From Eretmocerus hayati (taxonomy: Eukaryota; Arthropoda; Insecta; Hymenoptera; Aphelinidae), in assembly GCA_029851415.1 (NCBI GenBank), contig CM056744.1:100473338-100537337 (forward strand): a DNA stretch of 64,000 nt. The letters are read 5' to 3'. The notes below the pieces were generated by a model. The model made no database searches. It saw only the letters and a program-made list of their open reading frames with translations, and was not told the DNA's origin. Both the position numbers and the translations under genes were made by a program. Every line of letters starts with the position of its first letter. Position 1 is the stretch's first letter. Positions 54,371 through 64,000 of the stretch are shown in pieces.

Positions 54371-55771
54371 GAAAATATTTTATAAGAGCTTCCAGGACAA
54401 AAACCAGTTTTAAAGTATGTAACATTAGATGTGTGTTAGAGGTAAAAAGTGAGGATGGAGGTTGCAAAAATCGATAATTGTACATGAGTTGCTTCAAACA
54501 AGTACAGACAACTGGCAGTACCTTGAGCGAGATCTTGAGTCAACACTTACCGCATGTGAGCAAACCCACGGAACGTGGTGATTAGGGAGGAAAGAAATTT
54601 TGAAAAGTTTTTCCAACGCACATCACTCGGGTTTTACGTACTCTCAGTTATCGGTCTCTAAAACTCAAATCCACTCGCATGGCCGATTTTTACGAGACGG
54701 CGTGGGGTGGGACAGAGAAACCCGGAAATGTCCGTAAGAGCAAGTCCATAAATGCTAAGTGCCACATACACGGATACTTCTATCATCACCCAATTGACCA
54801 CTGACGGGGCTGTGAAATATCTCACTCATCACCAGAAAATTCGAGGAGATCGTTGGAGTTATGATATAAACCTACAATAGTTTACCGACAGTGTAACATC
54901 TGAAAATTCCTTGAAAGATCGGAAATAGTAGCTCGCATGAGCCAATAACGAGATATTGATCCACGCAGTCACTTATATGGTGTCAAGAACAATGAAAATA
55001 AGAGATCACAAACAGAAACGGATTGGTCTGACCTATCTTGTTCATGTGCGCTTCAAAAAACATGATTTCGTGATGCGATCATGTTTTTTCTTGAAAGCGT
55101 AATTTGTTTGCCAATCGAACATCATTTGATGCCCATAGACCAGAATGGTCTGGATTTCTTTGTTTTTCGATGAAAAATCAGATGCCGTTTGCAGAAATAT
55201 GATTGGTCAGCTGCGTCGTCACAGGATGAAAAATTCTGTCGATTTTTTTTCTTCTAAAAAGGTAGTCACGCGTCATCAATAGGAAATAGTTCCACACCTG
55301 TTGGGAGCAAATCCTCGGGGTCGGACTAGGTTGTAGTCTCGAGTTTGGGGGTCAATTTTGCTGCGAAGAACGTGTCGATATCCTACACTGCATCCAAATG
55401 ACGACCTTAACATTGAAGGAAATGAGCCATATAACGCGTAAAATTTCGTGACCTTTCAAATTTGATGGCCCGCCATTCCTGTCTATTTCATTTTTGAGTC
55501 TCCAACTCCTCACAACTTGGTAACAGAATCGTAAGAGAAGTGTCTGCTTTGGTGCAGAGATAATATACATCCATTGGACGGAAAAATTTGAGCACCAAGA
55601 GCGTAACGCACGAATCATCGCGTTTCGTGGATTTGCTCATACGAAAGATATGTTTATCAAAGTTTTCAACTGCCTCGATCGGGTAATCGCTTTTCTGTCA
55701 AGGAATACATTAGAACTCCTACTTAACCAACTCGAATTAAACATGAATTACTTTGCAATTTTTCGTTCCAG
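54371..55771. other. No exon supported; hairpin at about 55053-55098
   Basis: AAAAAACATGATTTCG and CGATCATGTTTTTT form a hairpin inside a slightly longer inverted structure. The rest may be 5' intron of the plus-strand gene. A minus-strand frame at 55352-55618 is open but unsupported. Confidence 0.4.
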
Positions 55772-56134
55772 GTGAATTGTTTCAAGTCATGAAATCATGG
55801 ATTATAATCCAGTACCAAGCGATGAGATGGAATCGGTAACGGTAGTTGCCGACGTCGTCGAAATCGAAGGGCCCTATATTGAGCCCGTAGTCTCAACAGC
55901 GACGACGTCACCGATCTCAACAAGTCCAATTCAACCACGAAATTTCCCAATCAATGATGAAACTCATGAACCATCAAAAGTTCTTCAGCCGCAGAGTAAT
56001 TCACAAGTGCCTGCAGTTGTAGCAACAAGAATAGTTCCCTCGGTTGTTCCTAAACCGAATTACCTCTTAAGAAAAATGAGCACGATGATGGAAGAAGATA
56101 GTTCCGATGATCTGGATAACAACTGCCCTAACAG
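55772..56134 (+). CDS. First visible coding exon of a serine-rich protein gene (start codon)
   Basis: A strong acceptor (TTTTTCGTTCCAG, ending 55771) opens the exon. After 25 untranslated bases, with an in-frame TGA right at the start, ATG 55797 in good context (ATCATGG) begins MDYNPVPSDEMESVTVVADV. The exon runs 112 codons through a serine/threonine/proline-rich segment (TATTSPISTSPIQPRNFPIN), PSVVPKPNYLLRKMSTMMEE and DSSDDLDNNCPN, and ends AACAG|GTAATG in phase 2. An upstream non-coding exon must exist. The phase fits the acceptor at 59321. The peptide is mostly disordered and acidic, like the cytosolic N-terminus of a larger protein. I do not recognise the family. Confidence 0.65.
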
Positions 56135-56796
56135 GTAATGTCTATTTACAATGTTAGAAATGTATGTTAATGAAGCATATCCTAGAAACTTATCTCTACA
56201 AAGTGCATGTGTATTCCGAGTGTAGTCAGATTGTCCAACGCTGGTGGCGTTTGCACTTTGACGTAGCTCTTAAGATAATTTTTTTGATGAGAACCTCTAC
56301 ATATGGTTGATTTTGTCTTTATGTCAAAAATGGTGATACATAAATAATTCAGAACATGGTGAAAGCTTCCTCAAAAATATCCATGCGACTCGAGCATAAA
56401 TCTTTTAGAAGATGCATATGGATCCCACACCAGTGATAATCTGATATACGAAGACCAAAACGCGTACTGATGAATAGATCTATAGGTTCTAGTTCTGATA
56501 CAATTACTCCAACTGTCGTCCCCAAATACTCTCAACTTCAATCTGCTAGATACTCTAAACTTCCAATTTTGTGGAAGTCTTTGACGTTCAAGTCTTCCAG
56601 TTAAAATAAATTTCGAGGAGACTTCGCGAGAAGGAAATCTGCACGTGTATCACATCAAAAGGTCTTCCATATTTGTGGAAAAGAAAGACTCATTCTTCAA
56701 GAAATGAGGAATCTTTGCGAATTGATAAAGCGATTATCACCCAATTCAAAAAGATAACAGTACGAGGATTGAATTACTGACGAGGCTGATATTTAC

Positions 56797-57054
56797 TTAT
56801 ATTATAAAATCTTGATGACCTGTTGTAATGATTACTTGAACATCAGCTCTGGGAGTCACGAAATCGGTACTTTTCGTCTTTGCATCGGAATCAGGATGGC
56901 TTGAATTATTCTCGTGGTATATTCTTCTTGCAATATTTTTATTAGATTGGACTTGAAGACTTCTTGCATATTTCTGACTCATTACTCCAGTTCTTCTCTT
57001 TCGTGCCATCTTCTTCTTTAGGAGTATACATGCTTTGAAATCTACAGAATTCAA
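56797..57054 (-). CDS. Hypothetical minus-strand frame within the intron
   Basis: Reads MARKRRTGVMSQKYARSLQV from an internal ATG near 57009 in good context (AAGAAGATGG), then NIARRIYHENNSSHPDSDAK and FVTPRADVQVIITTGHQDF. Basic first half. Potential donors (CAA|GTAATC, CAG|GTCATC) lie near its end, so it could be a first coding exon of a minus-strand gene. No family recognised. Confidence 0.3.
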   Translation of the reverse strand: MNSVDFKACILLKKKMARKRRTGVMSQKYARSLQVQSNKNIARRIYHENNSSHPDSDAKTKSTDFVTPRADVQVIITTGHQDFII

Positions 57055-57059
57055 TTTTG

Positions 57060-58016
57060 TCCACGTGAATATCTCTTTGACTCACCGCAAATTCGTGATA
57101 TCATGATTGTTATTCATAGAATGATACAAGGCGCTAAAAATACCTTACAGTCACTCACGAGATTGGCACTTGGGAGGATTCAGGGTGTAAGAAAGATACC
57201 CTCTGACCCCAAACGACGTCAATTTTCTGCGAGTTCTGAGCCAATTTGAACCTGTCACTGAAATATTTCACAAACGAAATTTCTTTGAAGACCTCGGTGA
57301 GAATGATTCCCAAGTATTGCTGATGTTCTCTGACAATAGCACTTGTACCATCTTGCTAGTTTCCAATCTCTTTGAAAATCATTCAAGAATCCCTGCATCT
57401 TCATCAACAACCAGATCAAGCTGCTCAGATTATGAATTACTCGTAAAGTATTTGGTCGGTACATAATTAGTACTTCAGTATCTTAATGGTACCTTACGAG
57501 GACTTCAGCGGTACGACTAAGGCATTCGTAAGGCACCCCGTCAGTACTTTCGCAGTTTTCATGTTGCATCAGCTCTGTGCTCTCGTATTAATTTATCTGC
57601 TTCCAGATAGAACTTGACTTTCCCACAATGCACTGGCTATCGGTTCTTCCAAAAATTACTACCGTCTAATTCCAACCGCATTTCCTCATTACTTAGGTTT
57701 GTGGACTCACCGATACTAAGGTGATACTCGCTACGTTCATCACACACATCAGGACTTATTTTTGTCCTCGCACTTTAATTTCTGCGGTAAATTTCCAGTA
57801 CATTTGCGGTACTTCAGCAATACCATAACGAGACTTGGATTGTTTCCCTGTGAAATTTACTCGTCAAATATGAAAATTACTTGTCAAATATGAAATTTAC
57901 TCATCAGTAATTCATCAATATACTTCCGCAGTATGGGAGGCATCTTGTTGGTTCTCTCGTGGTACTTTACTGGTAACATGATGTACGATGTCTGCGCTGT
58001 CTCTGTGGAACATCCC
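57060..58016. other. Intron sequence, no further feature supported
   Basis: GGTAC-rich words (TTCAGCGGTAC, CAGTACTT) are common at 57470-57850 but no regular unit is visible. Confidence 0.35.
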
Positions 58017-58020
58017 TTAA

Positions 58021-58966
58021 CACGTTCGCTGCGATGCGTCCCACCGGTGGGACCCGCTCGTCCTCTTTTGAGCGCGGTGGTGATCAAAATCTCATTGAAT
58101 GGCTCGTTCTACATAGGATGCGCTCAGCGCGTGAGCGTACGCGCATACGCTTGCACTCAGAGCATTTAATGCAGGGAATTTCATGAAGCGGCCTTACCAG
58201 TCGTTTCTTTATCAGAATTTCCCAAAGAGAGAAGTTGGTTGATGATTGGTGGGCTCCGACTGATATTATCGAGCCTAAAAATCAAGATTTTTCGTGAATC
58301 ACCCGCTCTTTCATTATCGGTGAAACACGGAACCCATGAAATTCGTTGATGGTGTTCTCCGGGTAACATTCATGGGTCAGAAATACAATTTTCCTAATGT
58401 TTTTCCATGATTAAATAAGAGAAACTAGTAGTGGTGGCCCCGCGAGCCTTTTGGGGAAAAAATTCAGGTTGAGAAACGTTTTTGCAACTCAGTATCCGCA
58501 TTGGTGGCCACCCGTCTTAGTTTTCGGAGGCTGTAACTTTGTTTGGGATCAGAAACTTAGCAGGAGCGAGATGAGTGGTCACCAATCCGGAAACTGAATC
58601 GTGAAAACGTTGCTCAACCGGCATTTTCTTCCGAAGAGGCTGGCATTGCACCGCTGATGTTTTTTGTATTTGTTCTTGTTGTTTTTGTATTGTAGTAAAA
58701 CATGGAAAAAACCGATTTTCTGGCTCGATAATGTCATTTGGGGCCGACCAATCATCAACCAACTCTTCACTTGTGAAAATTCTTAATAAAAAGGACTGCT
58801 AAGGCTGCTTCATGAGATTCTCTGCATCAAATCCTTCGAGGGCAAGCGTATGCACGTACGCTCACGCGGTGAGCACATCCTATGTAGAACGGGCCAATGG
58901 GTCCCATCGGTGGGACCCGTCGCTCACAAAAAAGGAACTGTGATTTTCGGCGTCGCAGCGAACGTG
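58021..58966. mobile_element. 946-bp inverted-repeat transposon with TTAA duplication (piggyBac-like)
   Basis: CACGTTCGCTGCGA opens the left end and TCGCAGCGAACGTG closes the right; TTAA flanks both (58017-58020, 58967-58970). The inverted similarity extends about 190 bases inward with interruptions, through GTCCCACCGGTGGGACCC / GGGTCCCATCGGTGGGACC, GTTCTACATAGGATG and CGCGTGAGCGTACG. No transposase frame. TTAA targeting is the hallmark of piggyBac and Kolobok families. Which one is not decided. Stray ends of the same family occur near 10990, 13790 and 14945. Confidence 0.8.
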
Positions 58967-59320
58967 TTAAGTAGTACCTGATGAACACTCAATCAGAACT
59001 CAGAACCAGTAACTAAAAATTATTCCACCAGTATTATCTCAGTATGTACTCAGTTTGTAGTTCATCGGTACTAAGACAACACTTATGAGAAGTCCTTTGT
59101 ACCCTCTGCAACTTGCCTTCTTTCCAACAATTATTCCATAATGAATCAAATAACCATTAAAGTCATGATCTCGGTTAGAGTAATATCATTTCGTAAGAGA
59201 ACAGTTGGTAGTGTCCCACAGGACTATCTTTCTTTCAAATGCACCTTCCAAAAAGTCTATAGACATTTCTATTCCACCCCTTGCATAAACTGTACTCCGC
59301 AGTGCGGTAAGTGTCGCCAG

Positions 59321-59711
59321 CAGTCACCCAGACATGGATTCGGACTCAACGTACGAGGAACGCATTCGGCTTCCCAGTGTCGAGAGCTGCTCTCAGTCAT
59401 CCCGTTCTCGGGCACGTCCTCGGCATCAACAGCGTCAATCTATCCGTCACCAGGCCCAAAAAGACTACCAGCCTCACACCAACCACACCCAATTACAGCC
59501 TCGTTCAGGTGGATCCAGCCTATGTGACAGCGTCGACAGCTTTGTAACTCATCACTCGAGCGATCGCCAAACACATCATATACGATGCGATCCACATCAA
59601 CATCAACTGGACCGTCATACAATTTCGAGATGTAGCAGACATCCCAGTACTAGATCTCTGAAATCTAGTTCTGCTAGTGATGAGCAACGTAGAAATTGCA
59701 ACAACTGCTTG
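59321..59711 (+). CDS. Second visible coding exon of the serine-rich protein gene
   Basis: With the acceptor GTGTCGCCAG (ending 59320) the exon continues the previous one in phase: the split codon becomes serine, then SHPDMDSDSTYEERIRLPSV, ESCSQSSRSRARPRHQQRQS and a histidine/glutamine/arginine-rich tract, then SLKSSSASDEQRRNCNNCL, closing at TTG|GTATGT (phase 0). The earlier AG (CCGCAG at 59302) would hit a stop, which supports the chosen site. The sequence is strongly biased to S, R, Q and H and has no domain. A frame with an ATG at 59334 is open within it, but the phase match argues for an internal exon. Confidence 0.6.
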
Positions 59712-59717
59712 GTATGT

Positions 59718-61060
59718 AAATAATGATAAATATAAGTACATGGGAATTATTGCGAAAAGTAACTCAGTTAGGTCACTTTTATGGACATAATTCATCGCTC
59801 TGTAAGTCAAGGCTTTTTCCCCATATTTTCCGTTTGATGCCAGAAAAAATTATAAAAAAAATATGGGTGACTAGAAGGGTCTCGGTGGAACTGGCACTTG
59901 AGGCGAGTGGCCTCGGCTCGTGTTATGCACCCTGGATCTGAAGCCAATAAGGATTTGTCGAGTCTGTAAATGTCATACTTTGATAGAAAAATGCAAAAAT
60001 ATGGTCCAACCCACTATGGCAAATCAAGAAATTAAAAAGTACTCGTCTGACATATAAAGATAATTTGTACCAAGGAAGTGGAATTTTGACCCTCATTCTT
60101 CAGTTACAAAACAAAATAAGTTGACGAATCAGCCTTAAACTTTGGTATCAAGTATATTTTAATAGAATACCTGTAGAGAAATCTGAAGAGAGTAATTCAG
60201 CGATCACGTGTTCAGATGGAAAACCACCCCACTCATCACGCGAACCGTCTGAGTTTCCGCGACAATGCTCATATGTCATTGCACTAGTATTACGGATGCT
60301 GTATTAACTAGTTCATTTTTCACAGCGGACGCTAGCGCTGTGTTTGATATATGTACTTTGTTCTGGTGTGGCGGAGAGTAGGTAGATGGAATAGAATACA
60401 GAGCTGAAGTGTTACGGAGGCCGGCTTGACGTGAACCACTTGCTGAGTGTCACTTTGGCGAGGGAGGCATTAGTCTCGTGCGGTGTGTGGAACCGGCAGG
60501 GCTCGTGTCCCTCTACACTTCCGTAATAGTGCAGAAGCTAATCCACATTATTGAATAGTACGAGTGGAAATGTTCCCCGGAAGCAGAATTTGTAGAGCCT
60601 GTTGTAACAGGCAGTGAAAAGTAGTGGAATCAGTTGAAAATCGCTGCAAGATTCGACATAAAACGGTTCCGAATCGGTTACAGAGGGCCAAAAAAGTGTC
60701 AAACTCTCAATTTAATCATGTGGAACAATCGATCGAGTTACGAGTTTCCAAAAAATGATGATTCTACTGATGATAATTTTGTGAGGAATAGATGAAAAAA
60801 TCCAAAATTTCAGAAAACGTCGCTTTTTGAGATAGGGCTGGTGATTTGTTTGCAGGTCAGCACTGGTTATCATATTTAATCTCAAGATAAGATTTAATTA
60901 TTCTTTTTTCCAATAATTTGGATGTTGTGAGCTTACGATGGAACTAAACTGAAAATACCTTGACGCGCTCCTTCACCTACACTCCACTTGAAAATTCATA
61001 CCTCTAGTATGCATGGTATCATGAAATTGCTCCAGAGTCACGATTAGTCTAGATGAAAAT
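59718..61060. other. Intron sequence, nothing recognised
   Basis: No exon, repeat or regulatory pattern supported in this stretch. Confidence 0.4.
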
Positions 61061-61065
61061 TTCTG

Positions 61066-61338
61066 CTAAAAGCGTATTTCATCCAATCGAAACTCATATA
61101 GACCATGAGCATCCTTCTGGGAAAAATCTAGCTGTGCTAAGGGGTAGGAAATTTCATGCTTAAGTTTATCCAAAGTTGACAGGCTTTTTCCTCGCTTGGA
61201 AGACAATTTGGTCATATTGAAAAAACTCCACCCGGGTTGTGAAGTAGCAACTGGAATCAGTCTTCCAGACTCCGAGGACTTCCTGCTATTTTCTGTCAGT
61301 AGAAAATCAAAGAATTGGACAACTTCGTCTACTTCCAC
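61066..61338 (-). CDS. Hypothetical minus-strand frame inside the intron
   Basis: From a possible acceptor (GAAATGATAG, weak pyrimidine tract) the frame reads DYVEVDEVVQFFDFLLTENS, ATSQPGWSFFNMTKLSSKRG and ends AHGLYEFRLDEIRF-TAG. Composition is protein-like with few repeats. No ATG is available at the start, only GTG, so it would have to be an exon or a fragment of an inserted gene. Unidentified. Confidence 0.3.
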   Translation of the reverse strand: MEVDEVVQFFDFLLTENSRKSSESGRLIPVATSQPGWSFFNMTKLSSKRGKSLSTLDKLKHEISYPLAQLDFSQKDAHGLYEFRLDEIRF

Positions 61339-61893
61339 ATAATCCTATCATTTCCCGTTATCAAACTGGTAATTGGATAAATTTATATCAATTCATCGAC
61401 TCCACATTCATACATTCCCTTGTGAAATTCCCAAGGAATGCTTCAGAAACTCTGCGATCCCAAAAATATTGAAAAATTAGACGAAAACTTTAAATGAAAG
61501 CCACTAATTTGGTTGGCATAGAATCAAACTTGTAATTACCCACGTGATTCAAATGGATCGTCTTCTTTGTTTACCTCTACAAATTTCAAAATAATAATCC
61601 TAGGACCATAATCATCACATAATAGGACTACCTGGTCGTTTTTTTTACTGTTCGCGTGGCCGTAAACGTGTCACGCGTAGCTCATTATCTTAATTCCCAC
61701 TCGTATCGTAATGCGATGATTCAATATTTGCCGGACAAGTTCTCATCGCTTACTTGTACGTCCGGTAACCACACCTCAACTATGCGATCTTCATCTCAAT
61801 CGTAAAACACTTACACTATTTGTACATCTAAAGTTTTGAAAAACATGTGTTATTTTTCGGTTCTGCGATGATCAGAGAGAGCAAAGGTTACAG

Positions 61894-62135
61894 TCTCATC
61901 AGGAAAATCAGCTCCAATTGTGCCCGGGTCATCACGAGTGCAACCACAGTAGTTGGGGCTCGATAATATTCTCGGAGGGTGCCCCAAGTATGACTACCCG
62001 AGGTTATCCACCGGACGCCGTGTCCATCCGATCGCTGGCTTCGATTGGTATGGGCTCGTCTGATGGAAGGAAACTCACAATACGCAGAGTACCCACATCG
62101 CCTTCTGAACTTCTCAATATGGTTCATCCACCAAC
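61894..62135 (+). CDS. Third visible coding exon of the serine-rich protein gene
   Basis: After the acceptor GCAAAGGTTACAG (61893) the exon reads, in phase 0 as required, SHQENQLQLCPGHHECNHSS, WGSIIFSEGAPSMTTRGYPP, DAVSIRSLASIGMGSSDGRK and LTIRRVPTSPSELLNMVHPP, ending CCAAC|GTAAGTG, a near-perfect donor in phase 2. The second half (SIRSLASIGMGSSDGRKLTI) is dense and looks conserved, unlike the disordered earlier exons, and may lead into the first folded or membrane domain. The following exon lies beyond this window or is not recognised. The minus-strand frame here is a shadow. Confidence 0.75.
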
Positions 62136-64000
62136 GTAAGTGTACTTCAACCCCCTCTTACTTCAATTTCAGAGAGCTAGAGATTTATGGAGATTTTGAG
62201 GTTTTGACTTTGTTTCTTGATCGATCAATTGTACGATTAAAGACCCGAAGGGATCTGGAATTTTTTCCCCAGGACCTTCGCTCATTTTTGAAAGGGTTTT
62301 AGTTATGGCTCTAGAAATTTTTAGTTTCGACCCCTGATTTTCAGAGGACTCTATTTTTCTAACCAAATGATGTCCCCGAGGTTTACTTGAGAAAATTTCA
62401 AGAAATGAAACATGGAATTTTATGGAACTTGATGGAACGCCATAACTAGTAAAATCCCTCCAATGACTAATTGTTATATGAGAAATTGTTTCATGTCAAA
62501 AATAGATCTGTTCCAAATTATCAAAGAATATCGCTGATGCACTTCTAACCAATTTTCAAGATCAAACCTGATAAAAACTGGACTGACTCGTGTTTCAGTC
62601 TCAAACAGGGTATTTGAAAATATTTGACATTATCTAATACTTTTAAGCTTGTAAAAACAAGAAAGGAGCCGAGTCGGTCTTTACTTTCTCCTTGGGAACG
62701 TTGTCTTCTGATTGCATGATTACATCAACAACATTGGATTCATTTCGATGTTTAAATCATAGATGTGAATAAGGAAAAATTTTGCCAATAATTTTGGAAA
62801 TGATCAAACGTATTACCTAACTTAGTAAACTCGTCTCTTCTCTTGGCTTTTTTAACTCTTAAGCCAGCTCATACTCCTCCTTAACTACACACTTAGCGTG
62901 AATTGTATTTGTAATCTAGACATCTTACTTAGCTCCTTCCATGCGGGTCACTGTCCTCACATTTATTGAGAATTATCTTGCCGGCTGTACAGTCATTTTT
63001 TTCGTTCTTTTCAATTCCTAAAGTTTTCTGAATAAGAAACATCTGCTCGTCTATCTTACTCACGAGTTAGAATAATGGCTCACTCCTTTCTTTACTGTTC
63101 ATCTCAGGATGAAAATCTTACAGCGGATGTAATTAATAACGCAATCAATCTTGTTGCGGATAATCTTATTTTTTCACACCTAATTTGTGACGGTGTACGC
63201 ACGAATAAATTTGAGACCATTAGAATCAATCGTAATCTCAACATTTTCAACACTTCTAATGAAATTAATTGACTACCATTTGAGAGATGCGGATGAACAC
63301 GAAGCATACGAACTATAATATGAAATTTCGAAGTATATCATCTTTCTCAGATGAAAAAGTATATCAATACTTCAATTCACTAAATGTTTCACTGATTGAT
63401 ACAATCAATAATTACAGTAGCCATATCAAATACATGATACAATAAAATATTCATATCAGCATTGCCTGATGTGGATTCCAACTTCGCAGGATTATTTAAT
63501 TCAACTTTTCGTCAATCGCACTCGTGTACTTTTATTCTACGGTATCTCCAATAGTTTTCAAATAAATCTCGACCAATAATCAGTCTGGCTCGTGCTAGGC
63601 TGGACCCATAAGTAGAAAGCGTTTACGGCATATTAGATCGTTCATTCCATTACTACTGATCCTCATTTTCATTCAAACAACCTCGGCATTCCTTCGGGGT
63701 TCCATATTGGGCCATGTAGAAAATCTTTTTCTCACCTGAAAATGGAATAATGATACACTTCTTTCCATGTAATAGCACTCAATATGCTAGTCCTGTCACG
63801 ATCAGAGTTATAATTGAAATAGTTTCAGAAGCTAATCAAAAATACCGATCATTTTATCTTTCTTATCAAATGCCAAATATTGTAGCGTTCGAGAATTTTT
63901 TGACTTTATTCGATTTTGTTCACAAATCTCTATGCACCGTACAGGCGCGGATACCGGGGAGGAAGTATATAGGAGCGATCGCATCCCCCCCCCCGTCCCC
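62136..64000. other. Downstream intron; no exon supported; window ends in a C run
   Basis: AT-rich DNA with no coding signal. The last bases contain GTATATAGG followed by about eleven C residues, which could be a promoter-like or low-complexity end. Nothing more can be supported. Confidence 0.35.

Noticed and set aside
59311..59547. Alternative plus-strand frame of 78 codons overlapping the second exon
   Set aside because: Its frame does not agree with the flanking splice phases. The frame at 59321-59711 does.
1..64000. Bacterial or viral contig
   Set aside because: No dense coding, no ribosome-binding sites, GT-AG framed exons, LINE and MITE content all point to a eukaryotic nuclear genome.

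Overview
The window looks like repeat-rich nuclear DNA from an arthropod, most likely an insect. It has no operons, its candidate genes are short exons with GT-AG splice signals, it carries a non-LTR retrotransposon of the Jockey/LOA/R1 type, and it is packed with short palindromic DNA elements. I cannot name the species. No rRNA, tRNA or CRISPR array was recognised. Most candidate host coding sequence is in exons too short or too split to be named, so many gene calls are tentative.

Layout. 1-15.5 kb: a mosaic of dispersed repeats, foldback MITEs (two related 327/328-bp hairpins with 3-bp target duplications), palindromes, a 313-bp tandem repeat and two short minus-strand coding candidates (5519-5745, 6301-6615). 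15.8-18.0 kb: the front half of a decayed LINE (ORF1 with a degenerate zinc knuckle, then an AP endonuclease), interrupted by a 182-bp hairpin MITE. 18.6-27.5 kb: a minus-strand locus in which five tandem units of about 985 bp each carry a GC-rich upstream block, a 13-14 codon first exon and a conserved splice donor. Downstream lie two copies of a conserved 3' coding segment, three copies of a 119-bp conserved element and three 22-nt hairpins with compensatory changes. 28.1-31.3 kb: patchwork of TTTGCGCAC repeats, GGGGCGGAGCCCC repeats and a decayed LINE linker/reverse transcriptase piece.

31.3-41.9 kb: the outstanding feature, a 10.56-kb foldback element with roughly 4-kb, nearly identical inverted arms. 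It sits inside the LINE reverse transcriptase with a 6-bp target duplication (GATGGA). Its 2.4-kb centre has two intact plus-strand genes: a 315-aa coiled-coil/DUF8207-like protein and a 377-aa FLYWCH zinc-finger protein that has its own TATA box. Each arm carries a 31-bp palindromic iteron array, a 117-bp (39-codon) array (6 units on the left, 9 on the right), telomere-like TAACCCA repeats and outward-facing reading frames.

42-55 kb: the rest of the LINE, mostly featureless AT-rich DNA, two candidate minus-strand exons (one with well-matched splice sites), a 2.9-kb degenerate satellite rich in CTAG/ACCG motifs, and more hairpin MITEs. 55.8-62.1 kb: three plus-strand exons whose splice phases agree (55772-56134, 59321-59711, 61894-62135). 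They give the N-terminal part of a serine-rich protein of at least 320 residues that continues past the window. A TTAA-flanked 946-bp inverted-repeat transposon lies in its first visible intron.
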